This document shows positions 1-9,195 of a stretch of 64,000 bases of DNA, one piece after another. Origin of the DNA: Abelmoschus esculentus. Lineage: Eukaryota > Streptophyta > Magnoliopsida > Malvales > Malvaceae. The notes below the pieces were generated by a model that saw only the letters and a program-made list of their open reading frames with translations, was not told where the DNA came from and searched no databases. Numbering within the stretch: position 1 is the first letter of the stretch; every line of letters begins with the position of its first letter. The translations under genes were made by a program, and so were the position numbers. The DNA lies in the NCBI GenBank assembly GCA_035048815.1, contig JAUCBN010000013.1, forward strand, positions 5,592,501 to 5,656,500. The letters are read 5' to 3'.

Positions 1-683
1 GACCGACCTTGGATTCATTCTGTTGGGGCGGTACCGTCATCACTACACCAGAAGCTGAAATTTGTAGTGGATGGCAAGCTCGTATGTGTTGGGGCGGAGG
101 AGGACATCATTGCAACCGTCTCTACGGATACGCCATATGTGCAAGCAAATGAACAAGCATTAGAATGTTCTTTCCGGGCCCTAGAATTTATCAATGCTGC
201 ATTCGTCGCTGAAGGTGCGACATTCCCCTGTCTAAAGCTGTCAAATTGTACAGAGATGACCGTCAAACAGACCCTCGGCAAGGGAGCCAAAGCCGGGAGA
301 GGACTAGGAAGAAAGTTGCAGGGGAATCTACGCCCAAAGCCTGTGGTCATGAAGAAAGGGCGAGCTGGGTTAGGCTTCTCAATCGAGGCATATGGGAACA
401 AACATGGAAGAATCACAGCCAAGAAGCTGACATCTTTGAGCACAAAAATCGACTTCATCTCCCACGGGTATGTGAATGTCACAGAACAGGCGGAGAAGAA
501 TCGCTTGGAAGCCATCAGATTGCAAGAAGAGGAAATTTTTGGGGAAGCATTTGAGGGATTAATGGTAGGAGGAATTTCTGAAGGATCAAGGATGAATCTG
601 CTGGATAAAATTCGTCCGTGCCTCCCGGGCGAGACTCTGAACAACTGGACTATAGAGGATTCACCTGTAGTTTATAAAACAGA
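1..683 (+). pseudogene. Tat pol exon: protease C-terminus and G-patch-like linker
   Basis: Frame 1 is open from the first base of the window, so this reading frame begins upstream. It starts with an RPWIH motif, the usual end of the retroviral-type protease fold in Tat elements (preceded by LLG in relatives). A conserved linker follows. Around residues 90-125 it is rich in Gly/Arg/Lys with GKGAKAGRGLGRKLQG, resembling the G-patch of this lineage. The frame stops at 685-687, but a consensus donor GT at 684-685 lies just before that stop. Splicing to 890 keeps the frame open into RT, so the stop is probably intronic. The exon itself shows no lesion; it is listed as a pseudogene because the downstream pol is broken. 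Confidence 0.85.
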
Positions 684-889
684 GTAATGCCATAAACCAC
701 CCTATACTTTTGCCCGCAAGTGTAGGGGATTTTTCTGTAAAGGGCTTTTTCATGTTTTTCATTTAGCAAATAAAGATGCTCTTTCCCTTTCAACAATGGC
801 AAACATTTTTCTTTTCCTTCATTCGCTTCATTCATTTCATCCTTATTCATCTATTATTCCCATCCAACTATACAAATTCTTCTTTACAG
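684..889 (+). other. Probable spliceosomal intron inside Tat/Ogre pol
   Basis: The 206-bp interval begins GTAATG and ends TTCTTTACAG after a T/C-rich stretch with branch-point-like TTCAT words. Joining base 683 to 890 gives an in-frame codon and leads through about six codons into the conserved RT upstream region. Both flanking frames are coding-like and the interval is not. An intron at the protease/linker to RT junction is a known Ogre-lineage property; here it is inferred only from splice signals and frame. Confidence 0.75.
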
Positions 890-2060
890 GTTTCTGAACA
901 ATGATCACATGTATGATTCCGGGCCTAAACCCGAAATAGATTTGATAAGGATCTCTTGTCTAACGGAAATCAATGAGTGTGAAGACAATGCAGACTACGA
1001 GATTCCTGAAGAATTGTTAAGGTTGGTGGAGCAGGAGGATAAACAAATCATGCCCCTCAAAGAAGAAATAGAAACTCTGAATCTGGGTACAGAAGAAGAG
1101 AAAAAGGAAGTTATGATCGGTGCAGCTTTCCCTCCAGGGGCAAAACAGAAGTTGATAGACTTATTGCGAGAATTCAAGGATGTCTTCGCATGGTCCTATC
1201 AAGATATGTCGGGCTTAAATACTGACATCGTGGTCCATAAATTGCCTATCAGACCAGATTGCAAGCCTATACAACAGAAACTCAGACGGTTGAGACCTGA
1301 GATGTTATTGAAGATTAAGGAAGAGATTCAGAAGCAGATTGATGCAGGTTTCCTACAAGTGTCAGCATACCCAGAATGGGTAGCAAACATAGTCCCAGTA
1401 CCGAAGAAGGATGGGAAGGTTCGGATGTGTGTGGATTATAGGGATTTGAACAGGACGAGCCCGAAAAAAAATTCCCCCCTACCTCATATCGATGTCCTAG
1501 TGGATAATACCTCGGGGCATTCATGGTTCTCCTTCATGGATGGTTTCTCGGGTTACAATCAGATCAAGATGAATCCGGAAGACATAGAGAAGATGACTTT
1601 TACCATACTCTGGGGCATGTTCTGCTATAAAGTCATGCCTTTTGGATTGAAAAACGCCAGGGCCACATATCAGAGAGCTATGGTGACACTCTTTCATGAC
1701 ATGATTCACAAAGAAATCGAAGTTTATGTGGACGATATGATAGCTAAGTCCCAGACAGAAGATGGACATGTGCAGGATTTGAAAAAATTGTTCCAAAGGC
1801 TACGAAAGTATCAACTGAAGCTTAACCCTAATGAATGTACGTTCGGGGTTACATCCGACAAGCTACTTGGTTTCGTTGTCAGTCAAAGGGGCATCGAAAT
1901 TGATCCTGATAAGGTCAAGGTAATTCAGAGTTTGCCACCTCCAAAAACACATAAGGAGGTTCGAGGATTCCTTGGGAGATTAAACTATGTGTCTCGGTTC
2001 ATCTCTCAGTTAACCGACAGGTGTGATCCCGTTTTTAAATTGCTTCGGAAGAACCAGGTG
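890..2060 (+). pseudogene. Tat reverse transcriptase
   Basis: The frame runs from the acceptor at 889 through the conserved region FKDVFAWSYQDMSGL into RT. RT palm motifs are present: VPKKDGKVRMCVDYRDLN, FSFMDGFSGYNQI (first catalytic Asp), MPFGLKNA, and EVYVDDMIAKS with the YVDD box intact. The thumb follows with LLGFVVSQRGIEIDPDKV and FLGRLNYVSRFIS. The protein is read in frame 3 until about 2060, where a single-base lesion near 2051-2062 moves the coding frame to that used from 2063 onward. RT is otherwise full length with catalytic residues preserved. Confidence 0.92.
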
Positions 2061-3298
2061 AATGGAATGATGAATGTCAGGAAGCTTTGGATAAAATCAA
2101 ACAATATTTGTCCAATGCGCCAATATTGGTGGCACCAGTTCCTGGGAGACCATTAATTCTTTACCTAACGGTGTTCGAGAATTCCATGGGATGCATAACG
2201 GGGCAACATGATGATAGTGGGAAGAAGGAAAGAGCAATTTACTACCTGAGTAGGAAATTCACCGAATGCGAGGCACGGTACCCATTTATCCAAAAGATGT
2301 GTTGTGCACTCGTTTGGGTTACTCATCGGCTCAGGCAATATTTGCTATACCACACCACGTGGTTGATCTCGAAACTCGACCCTTTGAAGTTTCTAATGGA
2401 AGCACCCGCGTTGACTGAGAGGTTAGCCCGATGGCAAATGTTGTTGTCCGAATTTGACATAGTATATGTCAGTCAGAAAGCAATCAAGGGAAGTGCCATA
2501 GCGGACTTTCATGCGAGTAGAGCCTCGGATGATTATGAGCCTCTAAACTTCGATTTTCTGGACGACGATGTGATGAATATTTCTGTCAAAGAAAATAAAA
2601 AAACAGAAAAATGGAAATTATATTTCGATGGGGAAGTCAATGCCCTCGGAAGGGGAATCGGAGTTGTGCTGATATCTCCGGATGGTGTACATTACCCTCT
2701 CACGAGCAAGTTGGAATTCTTGTGCACTAATAATATAGCCGAATACGAAGCATGTGTCATGGGATTGAAGGCTGCCATAGAACGAAAAATAAAAGCCTTG
2801 AAGGTATACGGGGATTTAGCTTTAATTATTTATCAACTACGTGGGGAATGGGAAACCAAAGACACGAAGTTGGTAGAATATCGAAAGTTGATACTAAAAT
2901 TAATTGAAGAATTTGACGAGATAACATTCGTTTACCTTCCTAGAGAAGACAACCAAATGGCAGATGCTTTAGCTACACTAGCCTCAGTTTTCCAAGCAAA
3001 CAGACCAGAGGATATGATGTTAATACGGATGCAGAGCTATGAAACATATGCTCATTGCGGCAACTTGGAGGAAGAGGATGGCAGTCCTTGGTATTTTGAC
3101 ATTCTGCAATACGTCAAGTTCCAAGCTTACCCATCTGGAGCTAACGACGTTGAAAAGAGAACAATCAGAAGAATGGCTGCTGCATACGTACTGGATGGTG
3201 ACGTCTTGTACAGAAAGAGCAGAGATCAAGTATTGTTAAGATGTGTCAATGCCAGTGAGGCAAGAAGTATCTTGGAAGAGGAGCATGACGGAATTTAA
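2061..3298 (+). pseudogene. Tat tandem RNase H domains (Gypsy type, then archaeal type)
   Basis: After the frameshift, frame 2 encodes the Gypsy RNase H and connection: DKIKQYLSNAPILVAP, the QKAIKGSAIADF end, with the usual Asp of the first strand replaced in LYLTVFENSMGC. From about residue 178 a second RNase H of archaeal type begins at KLYFDGEVNALGRGIG, with NNIAEYEACVMGL, VYGDLALIIYQL and EDNQMADALATLA, so the D-E-D-D set is recognisable. This duplicate RNase H is diagnostic of Tat. The C-terminal stretch runs into the integrase N-terminus. The frame ends at an in-frame TAA (3296-3298) within the integrase zinc finger, where relatives have a sense codon. Confidence 0.9.
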
Positions 3299-4135
3299 GG
3301 AACGCATGCCAATGGTCTCTCGATGGCACAGAAAATAATGAGATACGGATATTACTAGTTTACTATGGAGGAGGATTGCATAGAATATGCCAAAAAGTGT
3401 CATAAATGCCAGATCTATGCAGATAAAATTAACTCTCTGCCAATGCCGTTACATACAATGAATTCGCCTTGGCCTTTTGTTGTTTGGGTATTAGATGTAA
3501 TTGGGCAGATTCACCCCAAGGCCTCAAATGGGCATCGCTTTATATTAGTGGCCATCGATTACTTCACTAAATGGATAGAAGCTGTCTCCTATGCTAACAT
3601 CACAAGAACAACAGTTTGCAAGTTCTTGAAGAAAGAGATTATTTGTCGGTGTGGTCTACCAGAGCGAATCATCACGAATAATGCTACCAATTTCAACAAT
3701 AGATTGATAGCAGAAACCTTGAGCAGTTTAAAATAATTCATCACAACTCAATAGCATACCGGCCAAAGATGAATGGAGCCGTTGAGGCAGCAAACAAGAA
3801 CATTAAGAGGATCATATCCAAGATGACTGAAACTTACAAAGATTGGCATGAAAGGCTTCCTTTTGCCTTATTTGCATATTGGAATTCGTTCACAACATCT
3901 ACCGGGGTAACACCATACTCCCTAGTATACGGTACTGAGGCCGTATTACCTCTTGAAGTTGAAATCCCATCTCTTCGGGTATTATCAGAGGTAAAGCTAA
4001 GTGATGCAGAGTGGATGGACAAGAGTTAGGCAAACCAGTAAATTCTGCGGAGGCGCACTAATCCTGACTGAAATGGATGGACAAGAGTTAGGCAAACCAG
4101 TAAATTCTGATTCAGTTAAGAGATACTACGCCTGA
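3287..4135 (+). pseudogene. Tat integrase, frameshifted, C-terminal domain deleted
   Basis: The HHCC zinc finger spans the TAA at 3296 and a second in-frame TAG at 3356-3358 (relatives have Trp), then KKCHKCQIYADKI. The core contains VWVLDVIGQI (first Asp) and a region reading RIITNNATNF, where the family has Asp in the second catalytic position, so D has become N. A frameshift near 3716-3722 moves the frame to 3769-4029, which holds MNGAVEAANKNIKRI with the catalytic Glu and the end of the core. After DAEW the frame runs into sequence normally found at the very end of pol, so the C-terminal domain is deleted. The family end VKRYYA is found out of frame, stopping at 4133-4135. Confidence 0.88.
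4012..4109 (+). repeat. 36-bp direct repeat at integrase deletion junction
   Basis: Two identical 36-bp copies lie at 4012-4047 and 4074-4109, 62 bp apart, starting TGGATGGACAAGAG. The second copy sits in its expected place near the pol end. The first is fused to the integrase core, so it looks like templated filler at a repaired break. Confidence 0.85.
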
Positions 4136-5094
4136 AGGAAAAGCAAAAAGAGATAAAAAAAGGGAAAAAAAGAAAAAGAAAGATAAAGAGAAAGGAAAAA
4201 GAAAATGAAGCGAAAACCCAAAAGGGCGCTTCACGAAAAAGGATGACTAAAAGAAAGGAGGGGTCGAGATGAAAACCCGTAAAGGGCGTCTCGATACCAA
4301 CGGAGGGTTTGGGTCGAAAACCAGGAATGGCGGCCCAGATGAATAAAATAGGCATCCAATGATTCGTGCTTCTCAGTTACCAAGAAATATGGAAGGATCT
4401 TCACGTTTGCAAAGTTGGATCCTCATTTGAAAGATAGCTAGACGAATAGCTCATTTTTGAATCTATATCTCGGGATAAGGCCTGGATGAACGCATGTGAT
4501 GAGCGTTTGGGAACTTGTATTTTGTTCCTTTATTTTCCCTTTGAAATGTTTTGCCTTGTTTGTTATGTTGAATCTATGAGAAGCTTTAATAAAAATACTC
4601 ATTCCCTTCATTTGAGCCTTTAATTTTGCCCAAAGTATCATGCTAATAAATTAACATGAATGAATTAATACAGAAGATCTTTTGGCATTATTATGTTTCA
4701 AGATTATAGGTAAGATTTGTTTCTCCGGATTAAAATAACGGAGTACAAACATGTTCCGAATTTTAGATGAACTTTGTCTTGAAAGAACGCCTCAGAATAG
4801 CTTTTTAAAGAGGAAGCTTTATCCTCGCTATGTGAAACAAAAAACCTCGAATGCAGAAAAGAAGGAGAAGAGTCGATCAACCCCTTTAGAGTGGCAAACT
4901 GACTGATAATACTTGCCTTTCAAGGCCATACTCATGCATCATAGGGTTAGGCATCCACATGGTAAAACATGCTAACTCATGCATTCAAGATATCTTTGTC
5001 TTTAATTTTAACAGGAATTTACAGAGCAACAAAGCAATCCAGATCAGGACGAGAAAAGATTTCAGAGGAAAGAAATTCGAGAAAAGACATTTTA
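4136..5094 (+). other. Tat 3' untranslated region
   Basis: No coding potential. It starts with a purine-rich tract (about 4135-4215), followed by two similar stretches of the form GAAAACCC(N)AAAGGGCG (around 4203-4232 and 4270-4292), which can pair CCC with GGG. The rest is unique AT-rich spacer leading into the tandem arrays. Confidence 0.7.
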
Positions 5095-5537
5095 GAACCT
5101 GCATATCCATCCGTGCATACGGAGAATGGAACCCTTTTTGAACCTGCTTATCTATTCGAGCACTCGGAGAATAGAACCTGCATATCCATTCGTGCATATG
5201 GAGAATGGAACCCTTTTTGAACCTGCTTATCTATTCGAGCATTCGGAGAATAGAACCTGCATATCCATTCGTGCATACGGAGAATGAAACCCTTTTTGAA
5301 CCTGCTTATCTATTCGAGCATTCGGAGAATAGAACCTGTATATCCATTCGTGCATACGGAGAATAGAACCCTTTTTGAACCTGTTTATCTATTCGAGCAC
5401 TCGGAGAATAGAATCTGCATATCCATTCGTGCATACGGAGAATGGAACCCTTTTTAAACCTGCTTATCTATTCGAGCATTCGGAGAATAGAACCTGCATA
5501 TCCATTCGTGCATACGGAGAATGGAAACCTTTTTGAT
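5095..5537 (+). repeat. 79-bp tandem repeat array, about 5.5 copies
   Basis: Unit starts (GAACCTGCATATCCATTC-like) fall at 5095, 5174, 5253, 5332, 5411 and 5490, exactly 79 bp apart. Each unit is a dimer of two related halves, one with CATATCCATTCGTGCATAC and one with TTATCTATTCGAGCATTC, both followed by GGAGAAT. Tandem arrays upstream of the 3' LTR are typical of Tat/Ogre elements. Confidence 0.95.
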
Positions 5538-5887
5538 GTTAAATCCTCCGGGTCATCAGTAAGTCCTCCGGGCATGATGTTAAATCCTCCGGGTCATCAA
5601 TAAGTCCTCCAGGCATGATGTTAAGTCCTCCGGGCCATCACCTTCGGGAGTGATGATATCGTTTGTAAAATCTAGGAGGCAATACGATCCTAAATTCTCC
5701 GAGTCATCATTAAGTCCTCCGGGCATGATGTTAAGTCCTCCGGGCCATCACCCTCGGGAGTGATGATATCGTTAGCACAATCAAGGAGGCAATACGATCC
5801 TAAATCTTCCAGGTCATCAGTAAGTCCTCCGAGCATGATGTTAAATCCTTCGGGTCATCATTAAGTCCTCCGGGCATGATGTTAAGT
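5538..5887 (+). repeat. Second tandem array, 110-bp higher-order period
   Basis: Short words of the type AAGTCCTCCGGGCATGATGT and TCCTCCGGGTCATCA alternate. A larger unit beginning GGGCCATCACC recurs at 5632 and 5742 (110 bp), each containing GGGAGTGATGATATCGTT and GGAGGCAATACGATCCTAAA. The words contain small GGAG/CTCC inverted pairs. Confidence 0.9.
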
Positions 5888-5984
5888 TTGAGGAATTTCT
5901 GAGTGAGAAGAATAACCTCAAGCTTTAAGGTTTACAGTTTTCGTGTTTTTCAGTCTTTGCCCATCTCCTGCTCCGCAGCATTGA

Positions 5985-5999
5985 GCAAAGAGGGGCAGC
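5985..5999 (+). promoter_or_regulatory. Polypurine tract of Tat element
   Basis: GCAAAGAGGGGCAGC lies directly before the TGTC start of the 3' LTR, the expected place of the plus-strand priming site. Confidence 0.7.
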
Positions 6000-6725
6000 T
6001 GTCAACACGAAAATATTAAATAATAATAATATATAATTAATATAATAATTAATAGTAGAAATAATATAATATTAATATTAAAATATTAAAAAATCAAAAA
6101 AATAAAAATAAAAACTAAAAAATCGAAAAACAGAAACCTTTGGGTCGTGGGGTTTGCTGCCGGATTGTTAGGGGATTTGGTTGGATTTTCCGGTTGGTTT
6201 AGATTAGGTTGAGAGGGAGAGTTTAGGTTGAACTTGGATTCTAACTTGAATCCCTTTAAAAGGGATTCATTCGAACCATGTTAGGGGACGGGGAAATTGG
6301 AGGTGATCGGACTGAAGGCTTTGGTTTCAATCGGATTTTGGAGCTTTAATCGATTAGAGATCTTCGGCAGTAGCAGTGAGGAGGAATCAAACCTTGCGGT
6401 AAGCCTTTGAATCAGTTTCTTTTTGTTTTGATGCTTAAATCTGGGTTTTGGTTTGGTTTAGGAGGGTAGCCGTTTGTTTTTAGGGGTTTAAGGTTAGTTT
6501 AAATCGGTTGTAGGGTTTGAATCCGAGGTTTTTAGCTGTTTTTAGGGGGTTTTAGGGTCACCGGATGGCCCACCGGCGTCGGAAACCCTCTCCGGCGTCG
6601 GAAACGATGTCGGGAGGTCGATCGGAGGTGTCGACTCGGTGGCCGGAGAACTTACCGGAACGACGCCCCACGGTGGCGCTTCGAATCATACGGCGGAGCA
6701 GGCGACGGCTTCATGCCCTGTTCTT

Positions 6726-6763
6726 GGTGTTCTTCATGTTCTTCCAAGAACATGAAGAACACC
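6726..6763. repeat. Perfect 18-bp inverted repeat with 2-nt loop
   Basis: Arms 6726-6743 (GGTGTTCTTCATGTTCTT) and 6746-6763 are perfect reverse complements separated only by CC. It lies inside the Tat LTR. Confidence 0.95.
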
Positions 6764-6951
6764 CTTAAAAAGGGCCTTGCTTTGATCCGTTTTGTTTGTT
6801 TTTCTGGGTTGTTGAGTGTTTGGTGCAGAGGATTTTATTAATCCTGAGTCAGACCGAGTTGGTCTCGGTCCAAATGACCGAGCCAACTCGGACCAGGGGC
6901 TTTTGTTCTCCTTTGAAACGGCACCGTTTCAGGTGGGCCAGGTGCGCGGGC

Positions 6952-6976
6952 CGGATCCGGGTTTAACCCGGATCCG
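6952..6976. repeat. GC-rich inverted repeat in Tat LTR
   Basis: Arms CGGATCCGGGTT (6952-6963) and AACCCGGATCCG (6965-6976) surround one T. A smaller GAAACGGCACCGTTTC palindrome-like element lies just upstream, at about 6915-6930. Confidence 0.9.
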
Positions 6977-9075
6977 CGTGTTTTTAGACGGATAAGGTAT
7001 ATTTCCCCTTTAGGTCCCCCTAGGTTTGAGATGTATTTCAATCTGTCCCTGAATCCTTATTTTAGTCCCTAGAACTTTAATACTCATTCAATTAGGTCCC
7101 CAAAACTTCAATTAGGGCCCTAGGACTTTAGAATTCATCCAATTAGGTCCTTTAGACCCTAGATTAAACCCTTAAGACTTAATTTAATTTATTTTTAGAT
7201 TTAATTAGAGTAAAAAATTAATTTTAAGACTTTAAAAATTAATTAGGTCCTAAATTAGAACTTAGTTAAGCTTTAAAAAGACTTAAAAATTAATTTAACC
7301 TATTTAAAATCTAATATAAATTAATTTGACCCCTAAGACTTCAAAATTAGACTTAAAAATATGTTTAATTTAATTCTTTAATTTAGGAAATAATTTTAAT
7401 TAATTATCTTAATTAATTTTAATTAATTTTTAAAAATTAAGTTTTAGAATTAATCCAACTTAGGCCTAGTTTTGCCCTAAACTTTAAAACACTCCTCAAA
7501 TTAGACTTCAATTAGGTTTTTAAAATTTTTAAAAATTAGAAAATAATTTTAATTAATTATTTTAATTAATTTTAATTAATTTCTAAAGTTTAAAAATTAA
7601 ACCCTTTAATTAGGTCTAGTTAGCCTTAAGCCTTAATACATTCACCCAACTTAGACTTTTATTAGGCCTTTAATTCTTAAAAAATTGGAAGATAATTTTA
7701 ATTAATTAATTTTAATTAATTTTCTAAAAGTAAGATTTAAAACTAATTTAAGTCTAGTTAACCCTAAATCTCACCAATTAAACTTTAATTAAGTTAAAAT
7801 TAGATTCTTAAAAGGTTAGAAATTATTTTGATTAACGACTTTTAATTAATCTAAAATTTCTAAGTTAAGATTTAAAAATCAACTTATTTAAGTTTAATCC
7901 AACATTAAATCTTTTGAACTTAAAATTCACCAAATTAGATTTCAATTAGGTTTTAATTAAAATTTGAAGTTAAGGAAAATTTGATTAATTAATTTAATTA
8001 AAAATTTCTAAAACTTTAAAATTTAATTTCACACTTAATTAAATCTAATCGATCTTTCAAGGTTTATTCTAGAGTCCCTTTTGATCTTTTTTTTTTTAAT
8101 TTAAGTCCCTTTTGTACTCATGAGATGGAATTTTTGATGTAATATTATGTACACCATTGTTTCTAATAAAAGTGATGAAGTTTCTTTATCTTGTGTACAC
8201 TTTATTTTATGTTTTGCATGGTATATTTTAGGAAGGTCACCTAATAAACTTAGGTTAATTAATTTAGTGCCTTTTCTAGGACTAGTCACTTAAATTAATT
8301 AATTTAATTAGGGAGAAAATCTAGTAACATAACATGTGAATCTTATGTCTCGGATACACTAAAGAGGTTGGTGTTTTGACGCACTATGATGCTAACTTAG
8401 AGAGTGTACCTTGGCATCGAATTCATGTGTTATTAAAAACTTAGAATTTTGATGAAAACTTAGGTTTAGAATTAAAAATGGATAGGTAAATAACTAGTAA
8501 ACGTTAGTAACTTAGGTTTTAAAAACTTAAGTAATGGAGCCTTTTCTAGGATTAGAACTTAAAATGAACAAGATAAAAAAATAATCATGCATTTTGCTTT
8601 AGCCTTTTGAGGCGGAAGTTACATTCTTTTAAATTTGGGTGAGGTTTCCTATCTAGAGGATGTCTCGATCAACTCAAGTTTAAAAGTGGTGTAACTTCTA
8701 AATCAAAAGGATATCCAAAATTCAAATAATGTTCATTTAACAATGAAAAATTAAATTAATATCTTTCTTCAAAATGTCAATGCCACGTAATGTTTTTTTT
8801 AAAGGTACCAATTTTGAGCGTTTGTAAGGGTCGTCCTTTCACGTAACCGACTCCTGAACCCAATGTTTTTTAAACGAATCTCTGGTTTATTTTTTATGGT
8901 GTCTGGCCTACCTAAGTGGCCGATGGCGACTCCAAGTCAACCTTTTTCAAAATTAAATTATGTTTTCCTAAAATTTGGGTTTTTCGAGATTAATAAAATT
9001 AATATTTTTCAAAATCAATCGTCGAACACTTTTTTTTCACCCTAAAAATCGCGTTTTTTAAAAGAGGTCGCGACA

Positions 9076-9183
9076 CAAGCCTATGGCCCAACAAGGCCCA
9101 AACCACACAAACCCGAGCCTAAACCCGAGACCCAACACAACGGGTTAACCCGACACACTAAACCAAGAATTCGGGTCGTTACA
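9076..9183 (-). repeat. Tekay 3' LTR, first 108 bp only
   Basis: In plus orientation it runs from CAAGCCTATGGCCCAACAAG to GGGTCGTTACA and matches 14955-15062 with few differences. It is preceded on the minus strand by the polypurine tract at 9184-9199 (AAGGAGGGGAGAGT). The abrupt left end coincides with the CA terminus of the Tat LTR. Confidence 0.92.
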
Positions 9184-9195
9184 ACTCTCCCCTCC

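Larger units (their letters stand above)
1..9075 (+). mobile_element. Ty3/Gypsy Tat/Ogre-lineage retrotransposon, 3' part
   Basis: The 5' LTR, gag and most of protease lie left of the window. Visible in order are the protease C-terminus with G-patch-like linker, an intron, RT, Gypsy RNase H, a second archaeal-type RNase H, integrase, a 3' untranslated region with two tandem arrays, a polypurine tract and the 3' LTR (6000-9075). The second RNase H and the intron between the protease/linker and RT are hallmarks of the Tat/Ogre lineage. The copy is dead, with frameshifts, nonsense codons and a deleted integrase C-terminus. It ends exactly inside the LTR of a minus-strand Tekay element, so it is probably nested there. 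Confidence 0.93.
6000..9075 (+). repeat. Tat 3' LTR, 3076 bp
   Basis: The LTR begins TGTCAACACGAAAATA and ends GAGGTCGCGACA (TG...CA, with a 4-bp TGTC/GACA terminal inversion). It is preceded by the polypurine tract and followed immediately by Tekay LTR sequence. It contains an extremely AT-rich middle (about 7080-8100, built from variants of TTAATTAATTTTAATTAA), a GC-rich block at 6580-6980 with two perfect hairpins, and near its end AGTGGCCGATGGCGACTCC, a string resembling the tRNA-Arg primer-site sequence of the lineage. No real gene is seen inside. Confidence 0.85.

Noticed and set aside
4116..4355. Minus-strand Phe/Ser-rich frame in the Tat 3' UTR
   Set aside because: It is the complement of an A/G-rich tract; low complexity.
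6565..6768. 67-codon Arg-rich frame in the Tat LTR
   Set aside because: It lies in GC-rich LTR sequence and partly in a perfect hairpin, with no homology I recognise; such short frames are expected by chance.
8863..9045. 60-codon frame near the end of the Tat LTR
   Set aside because: Within LTR U5-like sequence shared with non-coding relatives; no homology.
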